From the NCBI GenBank assembly GCA_002082585.1, contig CP020563.1:7930001-7994000 (forward strand): a stretch of 64,000 nucleotides of DNA, given 5' to 3'. Below are positions 51,041-59,536 of the stretch, one piece after another. A program made the translations under genes and the position numbers. Position 1 is the stretch's first letter; the number at the start of each line of letters is the position of its first letter. The notes beneath the pieces were generated by a model, which was not told the DNA's origin, ran no database searches, and saw nothing but the letters and a program-made list of their open reading frames with translations. Origin of the DNA: Kitasatospora albolonga (GTDB lineage Bacteria > Actinomycetota > Actinomycetes > Streptomycetales > Streptomycetaceae).

Positions 51041-53197
51041 TCATCGCCGCCCGGCGGGCGGGGCCTGCGCCTCGGCGGCCGACGGAGGTGCGGCGGTGGC
51101 GGGCGGGGGAGCGGGGCCGATCTCGCACCAGACGGCCTTGCCCTCACCGCGGGGTTCGATGCCCCAGCGGGTGGCCACCGCGTCGAGCAGGAGCAGCCCC
51201 CGGCCCGACGTCGACGTCTCGCCCGGGGTACGCCGCCGGGGCCAGGCGCTCGACCGGTCCTGGACCGAAAGCCTGATCCGCCGCACCGGCTCGGGCAGCA
51301 CCTCCAGGGTCAGGACCGCCCCGCCCTCGGTGTGCAGCAGCACGTTCACCAGCAGCTCACCCGTGACCAGTTCGGCGTCGTCGGCGAACTCGCCCATGTC
51401 CCAGTCGGCGAGCGCCTGGCGCACGATCGCCCGGGCGTCCGACAGCCCCTCCGGGTCCGCCTGATGGATGTACTGGTGCAGCCGGGGCGCGTGCGAGGAC
51501 CCCACATCGGGGCTGCGCCGCAGGACCAGGAGGGCCACGTCGTCCCCCGACCCCCACCGTTCCCAGAGCCGGTCCGAGAGATGGTCGGCCAGCGCCTCGG
51601 CCCCCGCGGGCCCGGCGCTCACCTCGTTCCGCAGCGCCTCCACCCCGGTGTCCAGATCGGCGCCCGGCTCCTCCACCAGACCGTCCGTGTACAGGACGAA
51701 CGTCTCCCCGGGCACCAGGTCGAGCCGGGTCTCCGGATACTCCTCGTCCTTGAACTCCGTGGAGATCCCCAGCGGCAGCCCGCCGCGCACCTGCGGACTG
51801 CCGACCCGCCCGTCGGTATGCCGGATCAGCGGCCCGAGGTGCCCGGCCCGGACCACCCGGGCCGCCCCCGTCGCCAGGTCGACCTGGGCGTAGGTGCAGG
51901 TGGCGAAGCGATCGGTGTCCAGTTCGGAGAGGAAGCGGGAGGCCCGCGCCAGCACGGTCGCCGGGGGATGCCCCTCGGCCGCGTACGCACGCAGGGCGAT
52001 GCGCAACTGGCCCATGATCGCGGCGGCATGGGTGTCGTGCCCCTGGACGTCCCCGACGACGAGCCCGTAACGGTTCTTGGGCAGCGAGATCACGTCGTAC
52101 CAGTCGCCGCCGACCTGCCGCCCGCTCCACGCCGCGTGGTAGCGCACCGCGATCTCGCCGCCCTCGATGTCCTGTATGCGGGGCGGGAGCATCGCGGACT
52201 GGAGCTGGGTGGCGAACTCCCGCTCCTCGTCGAAGAGCATCGCCCGCTGGAGGGACTGGGCCACGATGGCCGCGAGGCCCAGGCACAGAATCCGCTCGTC
52301 GGCGTTGAAGACCGTGCGCTCGCGGTAGAAGAGCGCGAGCCCGCCGAGCGACCGGGCCTGGGCCACCAGCGGCAGATAGGCGGCGGCCCGGAACCTCAGC
52401 TTCCCCAGATGCGGCTCCAGCACCGGATACCGCCGCGCCAGCGCCGCCAGGGACGTGATGAACCGCGGACGCCCGCTGCGGATGGCGTCCGCCAGCGGAA
52501 GGTTGCGCTCCAGGTCCCCGGAACCGAGCCCGTCGAGCGCCTCCAGCGACTCGCCGCTCAGCGCCACGATGTTCAGCGCGGAGTTCTCCACCAGCCCCAG
52601 GGCCAGCCCGTCCGCCCCCAGCCGGGCCAGTCCGCCCGGACCGGTGAGCGCGGCCGTCACATCGTCCACGGTCACCGCACGCGACATCGCGCTCGTCGTG
52701 CGCTCGACGATGCTGGTCTGACGCTGCCGCCGCTTTTCCAGATCGAGCACGAAGGCCGAATGGGTGACTTCCGCCGTCGCGTCGCGCACGATCCCCACGA
52801 TCCGGTGGGCCTTTCCGTCCTTCGAGCGCAGGACGCGGGCCTGGACATGAGTCCACTGGGGCGTCCCGTCGTCCAGCGGAACCCGGAAGTGGACATTGAA
52901 GGAATTGGTGCCGCCGGTGATCGCCTCGTCGATCGTGACATCCAGCCGGGCCCGCTCCGCCGGCTCCAGCCGCTCCACCAGCGCGCCGGGGCTCGCGTCG
53001 AACGTCGCCGGGTCCACACCGAAGACCGCGAGCCCCGCGTCGTCGATGTCCAGGGTCCGGGTGTCGAGGTCCCAGTCGAAGCTGCCGGTCCGGTTCATGG
53101 CGAGGCGCTCCGCCGGCCCGATCTCACCGTTGGTCTTCCCGTCGGTCCGGCGGAGCGGAGCGGCTTCGGCGTCCTGCCGCTGTTCGTGGTCGGTCAT
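51041..53197 (-). CDS. PAS-GAF-SpoIIE phosphatase with C-terminal RsbW-like kinase domain
   Basis: 718 residues from the ATG at 53197, preceded by CCGGAG. A PAS domain (about 30-135: GSFDWDLDTRTLDIDDAGLAVFGVDP, QWTHVQARVLRSKDGKAHRIVGIVRDAT), a GAF domain (about 165-330), a PP2C/SpoIIE domain (GRQVGGDWYDVISLPKNRYGLVVGDVQGHDTHAAAIMGQLR, LYTDGLVEEPG, SGDDVALLVLR), and an HATPase domain (ADDAELVTGELLVNVLLHT, GRGLLLLDAVATRWGIE). Such proteins act in partner-switching control of sigma factors through anti-sigma antagonists. Cytosolic; no membrane segment. Monocistronic. Confidence 0.9.
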   Translation of the reverse strand: MTDHEQRQDAEAAPLRRTDGKTNGEIGPAERLAMNRTGSFDWDLDTRTLDIDDAGLAVFGVDPATFDASPGALVERLEPAERARLDVTIDEAITGGTNSFNVHFRVPLDDGTPQWTHVQARVLRSKDGKAHRIVGIVRDATAEVTHSAFVLDLEKRRQRQTSIVERTTSAMSRAVTVDDVTAALTGPGGLARLGADGLALGLVENSALNIVALSGESLEALDGLGSGDLERNLPLADAIRSGRPRFITSLAALARRYPVLEPHLGKLRFRAAAYLPLVAQARSLGGLALFYRERTVFNADERILCLGLAAIVAQSLQRAMLFDEEREFATQLQSAMLPPRIQDIEGGEIAVRYHAAWSGRQVGGDWYDVISLPKNRYGLVVGDVQGHDTHAAAIMGQLRIALRAYAAEGHPPATVLARASRFLSELDTDRFATCTYAQVDLATGAARVVRAGHLGPLIRHTDGRVGSPQVRGGLPLGISTEFKDEEYPETRLDLVPGETFVLYTDGLVEEPGADLDTGVEALRNEVSAGPAGAEALADHLSDRLWERWGSGDDVALLVLRRSPDVGSSHAPRLHQYIHQADPEGLSDARAIVRQALADWDMGEFADDAELVTGELLVNVLLHTEGGAVLTLEVLPEPVRRIRLSVQDRSSAWPRRRTPGETSTSGRGLLLLDAVATRWGIEPRGEGKAVWCEIGPAPPPATAAPPSAAEAQAPPAGRR

Positions 53198-53466
53198 GCA
53201 TGCTCCGGAGGTCGTCCGGCGGGGCGCGCGGCGACGCGCCCCGTAGTCCTCAATTGTCGAGCCGCTTCCACCGGAGTGCCACAGCGGATCACCACCGGTT
53301 TGCCCTCCGGAACGCACGGAGCAGCGCCTGCCGCAACTCCTGTCCCGGCCCCCTCGCGCACCCCCCCCGAACCAGCCCGCCCGCCCCCCCGTGTCCCGAG
53401 CGGGGCCGGGGAGTCGCAGAATGGCAGCCCCAGGTCTCCACCGTGCCCAGTGATCGGAGCGCACAC

Positions 53467-54549
53467 ATGACCGACGACCGGCCCGTCCTGCTGGAGACCC
53501 GGGGGAGCTCCCTCCACATCGTCCTGAACCGCCCCCGCGCCATCAACGCCCTCACCCACACCATGGTGCGGCTGCTCGACGAGGCGCTCACCGGCGCCGA
53601 ACAGGACCGGACCGTCACCTCGGTGGTCCTGACCGGAGCGGGCGACCGGGGCCTGTGCGCGGGCGGCGACATCCGCGCCCTCCACGACGACACCCGCGCC
53701 GGAGGCCGCGCGTCGCTGGGGTTCTGGCGCGACGAGTACCGCCTCAACGCCCGCATCGCCCGGTTCCCCAAGCCGTACGTCGCCCTGATGGACGGCATCG
53801 TGATGGGCGGGGGAGTCGGGGTCTCTGCCCACGGCTCCCTCCGGGTCGTCACGGAACGCTCCCGGGTCGCCATGCCCGAGACCGGCATCGGCTTCGTCCC
53901 CGATGTCGGCGGCACCCACCTGCTGGCCGCCGCCCCCGGCGAACTGGGCACCCACCTGGCCCTCACCGGCCGTAGCGCCGGGGCGGCCGACGCCCTCCTG
54001 TGCGGCCTCGCCGACCACTACGTACCCACCCTGCGGCTGCCGGAGCTCACCGAAGCCGTGGCCGCGGCGACGACCGCCGACGAGGTGGCGCAGGCGGTAC
54101 GGGGCTCCGCCGGGGAACCGCCCGCCGGTGAACTCGCCGCGCAGCGCGACTGGATCGACGCCTGCTACGCGGCGGACACCGTCGAGGAGATCGTCCGGCG
54201 GCTCCACGACAGCGCTGCCCCCGCGGCGGCCGGGGCGGCGGCGGAGCTCTCGGGCCGGTCGCCCCTGGCGCTCAAGGTCACGCTCGCCGCCCTGCGCCGG
54301 GCCGCCCGCCTCGACAGCCTGGAAGCCGTCCTCGACCAGGAGTTCCGCGTCTCCGGCCGGGTACGCGAGGAGCCCGACTTCGTGGAGGGCGTACGCGCCC
54401 GGATCATCGACAAGGACGGCAGCCCGCAGTGGAAACCGGCCACCCTCGCCGAGGTGGACGACAGCGCGGTCGCCCGCTTCTTCGCCCCCCTCGGACCGGG
54501 TGAGCAGGAGCTCGGCCTCGCCCCCGGCACCGCCGACGGGACGACCTGA
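53467..54549 (+). CDS. Enoyl-CoA hydratase/isomerase family, 3-hydroxyisobutyryl-CoA hydrolase-like
   Basis: 360 residues. VLLETRGSSLHIVLNRPRAINALTHTMVRLLDEAL, GLCAGGDIRALHDD and MDGIVMGGGVGVSAHGSLRVVTERSRVAMPETGIGFVPDVGGTHLLA are the crotonase core. The 350-residue length and the FVPDVGG plus RDWIDACYAADTVEEIVRRL segments point to the 3-hydroxyisobutyryl-CoA hydrolase group of valine breakdown rather than to a simple enoyl-CoA hydratase. The catalytic Glu is in AMPETGIGF. No other valine-pathway gene is adjacent. Confidence 0.85.
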   Translation: MTDDRPVLLETRGSSLHIVLNRPRAINALTHTMVRLLDEALTGAEQDRTVTSVVLTGAGDRGLCAGGDIRALHDDTRAGGRASLGFWRDEYRLNARIARFPKPYVALMDGIVMGGGVGVSAHGSLRVVTERSRVAMPETGIGFVPDVGGTHLLAAAPGELGTHLALTGRSAGAADALLCGLADHYVPTLRLPELTEAVAAATTADEVAQAVRGSAGEPPAGELAAQRDWIDACYAADTVEEIVRRLHDSAAPAAAGAAAELSGRSPLALKVTLAALRRAARLDSLEAVLDQEFRVSGRVREEPDFVEGVRARIIDKDGSPQWKPATLAEVDDSAVARFFAPLGPGEQELGLAPGTADGTT

Positions 54550-54594
54550 GACCGAGCCCCGACCACAGCCCCTCCCTCTGGACCGCTTCCCTTC

Positions 54595-54822
54595 CTACCG
54601 GTCGCTGCCGGACAGGCTCGGCTGCAACTCCCGCACCAGGGCGAACAGCCGGTCCTCGTTCCCCGCCAGCCCCGCGCCGCTCAGGGCCCGGTCGGCCTCC
54701 CGCATCGGTGAGGTGAGCAGCGGCAGGTACAGGGGTGCGTCTTCCGGGTCCGAGAGCGCGGCCCGGGTGGCCTCCAGCAGGCGGACGTACGCCTGCGCCG
54801 CGGCGAGCTCGTCTTTGTCCAT
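54595..54822 (-). CDS. Small helical protein of unknown function
   Basis: 75 residues, starting MDKDELAAAQAYVRLLEATRAALSDPEDAPLYL. Acidic, mostly helical, no signal peptide or membrane segment. AGGAGA lies eight bases upstream of the ATG, and the codon usage is that of a real gene. I do not recognise a family. It is convergent with the hydrolase gene and separated by 45 bases. Confidence 0.65.
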   Translation of the reverse strand: MDKDELAAAQAYVRLLEATRAALSDPEDAPLYLPLLTSPMREADRALSGAGLAGNEDRLFALVRELQPSLSGSDR

Positions 54823-54896
54823 CTCAGCGTCTCCTGGTCAGAGGTGTCGGACCGTCAAGCATCTCCTACGGGTCTGACAACGCCCCTCCGAGCCGG

Positions 54897-55370
54897 TCAG
54901 CGCACCCCGGGAACTCCCGCCGGTGGCTCAACCTCCAGATACCGCCGCCTGCGAGGACCCCGGTAGAGCAGCACGGTCCAGCCGAGCCCGCGCAGCACCT
55001 CGGCGCACTCGGCCAGCGCCTCCTCCTCGTGGTGGGCGGCGCCGCTGCCCGGCGGCCCGGCCCAGTCGACCCGTACCGACCTCGCCGCCTCACCCGCCCG
55101 CACCCGGTACCCGGCCGACACCCGGCGGCCCGACGCGTCAACGGCCGACGGAGCCGCCCCGGAACTCTCCAGGGCCAACGCGACCGCCCGCACCGGCCGG
55201 TGCAGCTCCCACGGGGCCGGACCGGCCCGCCCGCCGCCGGTCAGACGGCGGATCTGGAGCAGCCCCTCGAAGGCGGTCCGCACCGAAGCGGCGCGCGCCT
55301 CGGCGCTCCCGGCGAGCGGCGGCCCGTCCCCGGTCGCGGGTTCGAAACCGGTGCTCTCCCCACTGCCCAT
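54897..55370 (-). CDS. Protein of unknown function
   Basis: 157 residues. Ala/Gly-rich N-terminus, then FEGLLQIRRLTGGGRAGPAPWELHRPVRAVALALES and a C-terminal segment HHEEEALAECAEVLRGLGWTVLLYRGPRRRRYLEVEPP that has the feel of a small alpha/beta domain. No signal peptide or membrane segment. I do not recognise a family. The start at 55370 is the best placed; no strong ribosome site was seen. Confidence 0.6.
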   Translation of the reverse strand: MGSGESTGFEPATGDGPPLAGSAEARAASVRTAFEGLLQIRRLTGGGRAGPAPWELHRPVRAVALALESSGAAPSAVDASGRRVSAGYRVRAGEAARSVRVDWAGPPGSGAAHHEEEALAECAEVLRGLGWTVLLYRGPRRRRYLEVEPPAGVPGVR

Positions 55371-55467
55371 CCGTCCCCCTGAACTCGGACCACGCGTACG
55401 GGCCCAGTGTGCACCGGGGCAGTGACACCGCCCGGCGGCCGGAGCGGGACGTGCGCGGCGGCATGGT

Positions 55468-55983
55468 TCAGACCGCTCCCCGGAAGTCCTCCTCCACGGC
55501 GGCCTTGAGACGCTTGAGGGTGGTCCGGATGTTGCCGCGCTGGAACTGGGCGAAGGTCTTCCCGCCCGTCGCGACGCGATCGAAAGCGCCCGCCAGGAAG
55601 TCCGGCCAGGAACGCCGGTCGTCGGTCCAGGTCTCCGTCACCCGGGTCCCGCCGTCCACCGCTTCGAAGCGGTACTCCCAGGTGGCGATCGGCCCGGGAA
55701 GCCGGGGCCGCCGCAGGCCGATGGCGTGGACCCGGAAGGCGAAGCGCTCACCCGGGTCGGCCGCCGTCACGGTGCAGCGGGTCGTCCAGCTCATGGCGCC
55801 GCGCTTGTTCCGGCCCTCGAAGACCATGCCGACGTACGCGTCGCGCCGCTCACCCCGGACGGTCGCTCCCCGGTTCTCGGGGCTCCACCGGCCCATCGTG
55901 GTGGGGTCGCTGAGCCGGTCGTACACCTGTGCCGGAGGCGCGTCGATGACGATGCTGTCCGCCACGGACATGGTGCGGGGCAT
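55468..55983 (-). CDS. SRPBCC-family protein
   Basis: 171 residues from the ATG at 55983, with AGGAG eight bases upstream; a further in-frame ATG lies at 55971. SVADSIVIDAPPAQVYDRLSDPTTMGRWSPENRGATV is the first element of the SRPBCC fold, followed by WTTRCTVTAADPGERFAFRVHAIG, TWEYRFEAVDGGTRVTETWTDDR and a long C-terminal helix. Ligand unknown. A candidate operator lies 84 bases upstream. It is a paralogue in fold, but not a close copy, of the protein at 22485. Confidence 0.8.
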   Translation of the reverse strand: MPRTMSVADSIVIDAPPAQVYDRLSDPTTMGRWSPENRGATVRGERRDAYVGMVFEGRNKRGAMSWTTRCTVTAADPGERFAFRVHAIGLRRPRLPGPIATWEYRFEAVDGGTRVTETWTDDRRSWPDFLAGAFDRVATGGKTFAQFQRGNIRTTLKRLKAAVEEDFRGAV

Positions 55984-56066
55984 GGCGCAACTCCTTGTCC
56001 ACGGTCGTCGTCGGGCCGTACCCGGGGCCGGACGGACCGTGGCGCCGACATCCCGGGCCCACACCT

Positions 56067-56078
56067 TACTCACGAGTA
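56067..56078. promoter_or_regulatory. TACTC-N2-GAGTA operator upstream of the SRPBCC gene
   Basis: On the minus strand the site reads TACTCGTGAGTA, a perfect inverted repeat with a two-base spacer, 84 bases before the start at 55983. TetR-type spacing; regulator unknown. Confidence 0.5.
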
Positions 56079-56161
56079 GCTACGTCTGTGGAGACGCGGG
56101 AGCACACCAGGGCCCCGCATCGGAGCCTGGGCATCCGAGCCCCCCGGCATTCGAGCCTCCT

Positions 56162-56251
56162 GGCACCAGAACCTCTGCACCAGATCCCCCGGCACCAGCC
56201 CCTCTGCACCAGACCTCCCCCGGCACCAGAGCCCCGGCACCCAGGTCACCG
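56162..56251 (+). repeat. Degenerate CACCAG tandem repeats after the AmaP-like gene
   Basis: Two copies and a partial third copy of a roughly 30-base unit built from GGCACCAGA and CTCTGCACCAGA. The array overlaps the stop of the gene at 56246-56860 and extends into the gap. No coding role visible. Confidence 0.55.
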
Positions 56252-56860
56252 GGCCCGCCGCTCCCGCCGGTTCGCCACCCGCACCCGTACATCGGCCGGG
56301 AGATCGCGTACGCCCGCGCAGCGACGCGCGTCCTCGACGACCCCGGCGGCCACCCGGCGCACCACTTCCGCGGGCCGCGCCTCGGGCTCCACGACCAGCG
56401 TCACCGACGCCCGCAGCGGCCGGCCCGCCAGCCGTACCCGGGCGCGCGCCACACCGTCGACCCCGGCCGCCTGCGAGGTCATCGCCCGCTCCCACGCCCG
56501 CCGCCGCAGCGTGAGACCGGCACCCCGCAGACCGACCCACCGGGGACCGGCCGTCGACACCTGGGCCGCGAACCACCGGACCGACAATGCCAGTACGAGG
56601 GTGAGCGCCACGATCACCACAGGCGTCCACCACCCGCTCTCCCGCAGCCGGGCCAGCCCGCCGCGATCCAGCAGCACCCTTTCGGCCGCGCGCCCGGACC
56701 ACCAGCCCGGCACTTCGCGCCCCGCCCGGCCCAGCCCCGAACCGTCCCCGACGGCCAGCAGGGTCCCGCCGCCCAGCAGGGCCAGGCCGACCGTTCCGAG
56801 CAGCACCCGGTTCACCGCGCCACGCCCGATCACCGACCTGCCTCCCACACCGCCGCTCAC
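56246..56860 (-). CDS. DUF6286-type membrane protein of the Asp23 operon (AmaP-like)
   Basis: 204 residues, GTG start overlapping the preceding stop (GTGA). Two membrane segments (about 17-36 and 77-95), then an Asp23-like soluble part (TSQAAGVDGVARARVRLAGRPLRASVTLVVEPEARPAEVVRRVAAGVVEDARRC). The topology matches alkaline-shock response membrane anchors that hold Asp23 proteins at the membrane. It is the last gene of the leftward Asp23 operon. Confidence 0.75.
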   Translation of the reverse strand: MSGGVGGRSVIGRGAVNRVLLGTVGLALLGGGTLLAVGDGSGLGRAGREVPGWWSGRAAERVLLDRGGLARLRESGWWTPVVIVALTLVLALSVRWFAAQVSTAGPRWVGLRGAGLTLRRRAWERAMTSQAAGVDGVARARVRLAGRPLRASVTLVVEPEARPAEVVRRVAAGVVEDARRCAGVRDLPADVRVRVANRRERRAR

Positions 56861-57921
56861 GCCCCGCCTCCGTCCCGGGGCCTGCTGACAGCCCCTTCCC
56901 CGTGCAGCTCCCGGGCTCCGCCGTCCCGCGGCTCGTCCCGCGCCCCGGACTCCTCGGGCACCCCGGACATGCCCGCGCCCGGTGACCTGACCCCCGTGAG
57001 CTCCTGCGGCGCCCGGCCGTACCCGCCCGCCTCGCGCCGTACCCGTACCCGGACCCGTAGAACGGGCGTACGGGCCAGACCCAGCTCCGGCAGGCTCGCG
57101 CCCAGTACCCGGACGGCCTCGGCGCGTACCTCGTCCGGGTCGCCGTACCCCACACCGGCCAGGACCCTCGCCCGTCGGCGCCGCACGCTCACCCGGGCGT
57201 GGACCACCCCGGGGACGCCGAGGGCCCGTTCCCGCAGGACGCGGGCCGCCGCCGTACGGTCGAGCGCCGCCCGTACGTCCGGGGCGGGCGCCGCCATCCG
57301 CAGCCGCCGCCGCAGCCCCGGCAGGAGCGCGCAGCCCAGCAGCCACGCGCCCACCAGGGCCGCGACCGCTCCGCCGAGCCGTACGGCGGTGTCCGCCGGA
57401 CCGTGGCCCGACGCCCAGTCGAGCACCGCCGTACGCCACCCGGCCGGGGCTTCGCCGAACCGGACCGCGACCACATCCACCAGCACAAGCCCGCACGCCA
57501 CGGCTCCCACGGCCGCCAGCACCGCCGCGGGAACGCGGCGCCGCGCCCTGATCCGCGGGCCGGAACCGCCCTTGCCGTCGCCCGGGCTGTTGGCCGCCTC
57601 CACGGCATCCAGGGCCGCCGTCGGAGCGCCGGGCGACAGCGCGTCGACACGGACCTCGGCGCGCGGCACGGACAGCCCGGTCAGGGTGGCCGTCCGGGTC
57701 GCCGCCCGCTCCCGGACCCGCCGCGCGGCCTCGTCGGCCCGCACCGGATAGGGCAGCCGCACCCCGACCGCGATCCGCGCGGAGGCCCCGCGCACGGCGG
57801 CCGAACCCCGGAGCACCGACCCACCGTCGGGCAGCGCCTCGGCGGCGGCCCGCTCGGCGATCCGCCGGACCGCACGCGGGGCCACCGTCGTCGTACCGCG
57901 TTCACCGGCGGGCACCGTCAC
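56857..57921 (-). CDS. Asp23-like/DUF6286 membrane fusion protein
   Basis: 354 residues, GTG start overlapping the preceding stop. Residues 10-100 are Asp23-like (VAPRAVRRIAERAAAEALPDGGSVLRGSAAVRGASARIAVGVRLPYPVRADEAARRVRERAATRTATLTGL). Two membrane segments follow (about 130-152 and 185-205), then a second Asp23-like/DUF6286 region (RALGVPGVVHARVSVRRRRARVLAGVGYGDPDEVRAEAVRVL) and an acidic Arg-rich tail. It probably presents Asp23-type domains at the inner face of the membrane. Confidence 0.75.
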   Translation of the reverse strand: MTVPAGERGTTTVAPRAVRRIAERAAAEALPDGGSVLRGSAAVRGASARIAVGVRLPYPVRADEAARRVRERAATRTATLTGLSVPRAEVRVDALSPGAPTAALDAVEAANSPGDGKGGSGPRIRARRRVPAAVLAAVGAVACGLVLVDVVAVRFGEAPAGWRTAVLDWASGHGPADTAVRLGGAVAALVGAWLLGCALLPGLRRRLRMAAPAPDVRAALDRTAAARVLRERALGVPGVVHARVSVRRRRARVLAGVGYGDPDEVRAEAVRVLGASLPELGLARTPVLRVRVRVRREAGGYGRAPQELTGVRSPGAGMSGVPEESGARDEPRDGGARELHGEGAVSRPRDGGGA

Positions 57922-58145
57922 CGCCGCCTCCCCGCAAGCGAGTCGAGGAACTCCTGCAGACCGGTGCCCTCGTCCACGAGCCGCCCGGCGAACCAGCCCA
58001 GGGCGCCGAGCGCGCCGACCACGAGGAACGCCCCGAACCCGCCGAACCAGCCCGCGAACCCCAGCGCCATGCCCGCCGCCGCCCCGAGCACGCCCCGGCC
58101 CGGCACACCGTCCGCCGGGCCGGGCCCTTCCACCCTCGATGTCAC
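57918..58145 (-). CDS. Small two-helix membrane protein of the Asp23 operon
   Basis: 75 residues, GTG start four bases after the stop of the Asp23 gene. A Gly/Ala-rich hydrophobic core (LGAAAGMALGFAGWFGGFGAFLVVGALGALGWFAGRLV) forms one long or two short helices, with an acidic C-terminus. This size and place are typical of the DUF2273-type proteins found in alkaline-shock operons. The stop overlaps the next start (GTGA). Confidence 0.7.
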   Translation of the reverse strand: MTSRVEGPGPADGVPGRGVLGAAAGMALGFAGWFGGFGAFLVVGALGALGWFAGRLVDEGTGLQEFLDSLAGRRR

Positions 58146-58149
58146 GCCG

Positions 58150-58674
58150 TCACGCCACGCGGGTCTCGGTCACGGCGGCCTCGTCGTCGTCCTCGGGCAG
58201 GTGCACGTCGTTCACGGTCACATTGACCTCGACGACCTCCAGGCCCGTCGTCCGCTCCACCGCCGCGATGACGTTCTCGCGCACGTCCCGCGCCACATCG
58301 GTGATCGCGACGCCGTACTCGACGACGAGGTCCAGATCGATGGCCGTCTGCCGCTCGCCCACCTCGACCTTGACGCCCCGTCCGACGTTCGGCCGGCCGC
58401 CCGGCACGCGGTCGCGCACCGCGCCGATCGTGCGGGAGAGGCCGCCGCCCATGTCGTACACGCCCGGAATCTCCCGGGCCGCCATCCCCGCGATCTTCAC
58501 GACGACGGTGTCGGCGATCGACGTACGGCCCCGGGTCGCCGCGGGCTCGGACGCCCCGGTGGTCCCGTGCCCCACGGTCGTCGTGCCGTCGGTCCCACGG
58601 TTCTGCTTCGGCCCGCCCGCGCCCGCCCGTGTGTCGGCGGCGGGAACGGCTGCGGCTGTCTGGGTGGTGGTCAT
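58150..58674 (-). CDS. Asp23/Gls24-family envelope stress protein
   Basis: 174 residues from the ATG at 58674, with GAGGAG upstream. After a disordered, Thr/Gly-rich first 55 residues comes the complete Asp23 domain: GRTSIADTVVVKIAGMAAREIPGVYDMGGGLSRTIGAVRDRV, then VEVGERQTAIDLDLVVEYGVAITDVARDVRENVIAAVERTTGLEVVEVNVTVNDVHLP. First gene of a four-gene leftward operon with membrane partners. In firmicutes, Asp23 is a membrane-tethered cell-wall-stress protein. Confidence 0.92.
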   Translation of the reverse strand: MTTTQTAAAVPAADTRAGAGGPKQNRGTDGTTTVGHGTTGASEPAATRGRTSIADTVVVKIAGMAAREIPGVYDMGGGLSRTIGAVRDRVPGGRPNVGRGVKVEVGERQTAIDLDLVVEYGVAITDVARDVRENVIAAVERTTGLEVVEVNVTVNDVHLPEDDDEAAVTETRVA

Positions 58675-58948
58675 GGAAACTCCTCGCACATCGCTCGGCT
58701 CGTTCTGCCTGACATCTCGTTGGACACGCTGTCCGCCGATTCGTCACGCGGGTTCCCGGAAACTTTTCGCCGATTCCCGATCGGACAGCGCGACCGGGGG
58801 CACACCAGTGCGTGACGTTTCGCCGTACCGGGTGTCCAAGAGAAGACCGCGACGGCAGAAGAGAACAGAAGAAGACGACGGAAGAAGACCGACAGGACCC
58901 GCAGCACCGAGAAGGTGTCGTGCGACCGACTGAGGGAGGGGCTGGTCC
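58675..58948. promoter_or_regulatory. Divergent promoter region of the Asp23/ECF island
   Basis: GGAAAC (58758-58763) with TCGGAC 17 bases further on has the look of an ECF -35/-10 pair pointing right. GGACA-cgc-TGTCC (58722-58734) and other GGACA/TGTCC half-sites lie in the same stretch. Autoregulation by the adjacent ECF sigma factor is plausible. Confidence 0.45.
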
Positions 58949-59536
58949 GTGCCCGGCGACGGGAATCAGATGACGGAACGGGCGCCGGAGGGCGCCCGGA
59001 CCGACGAGGCGCTGCTGGTCGTACGGGCCGGGGAGGGCGACGAGGACGCGTTCGAGACGCTGGTACGGCGGCACAGCCCCGCCATGCTGCAACTCGCGGT
59101 GCGGCTCCTGGGGGACCGGGCGGACGCGGAGGACGCCGTTCAGGACGCCTTCGTCAGCGCCTGGCGCAAACTCCCCGAGTTCCGCCGGGACGCCTCGTTC
59201 CACACATGGCTCCACCGCATCGTCACCAACCGCTGCCTCAACCGGCTCAGGTCGCGCAGACCGGCGGCCGACCTCGATTCGGTTCCCGAGCAGGCCGCCC
59301 CGGAGCACCAGGCATCCCCCGTACGCGCCGTCGAGTCGCGGGCCGCGGCCGACGCGCTGGCCGAGGCGATGGCCGGCCTCTCGCCCGAGCAGCGTGTCTG
59401 CTGGGTGCTCCGGGAGATGCAGGGACTGTCGTACGAGAGCATTGCGGAAACGGTCGGAATCAGTCTGCAGGCGGTCCGCGGCCGGGTCTTCCGTGCCCGC
59501 CGCTACCTGACGGAGGCGATGAGCGCATGGCGATGA
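58949..59536 (+). CDS. ECF-type RNA polymerase sigma factor
   Basis: 195 residues. Region 2 is FETLVRRHSPAMLQLAVRLLGDRADAEDAVQDAFVSAWRKLPEFRRDASFHTWLHRIVTNRCLNRLRSRR, region 4 is LSPEQRVCWVLREMQGLSYESIAETVGISLQAVRGRVFRARRYLTEAM. The linker is short. Start at GTG 58949 with GGGAGG nine bases upstream; the in-frame ATG at 58970 is possible. It diverges from the leftward Asp23 operon and overlaps the zinc-binding Asp23-like gene that follows, which may be its regulator. Confidence 0.93.
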   Translation: MPGDGNQMTERAPEGARTDEALLVVRAGEGDEDAFETLVRRHSPAMLQLAVRLLGDRADAEDAVQDAFVSAWRKLPEFRRDASFHTWLHRIVTNRCLNRLRSRRPAADLDSVPEQAAPEHQASPVRAVESRAAADALAEAMAGLSPEQRVCWVLREMQGLSYESIAETVGISLQAVRGRVFRARRYLTEAMSAWR

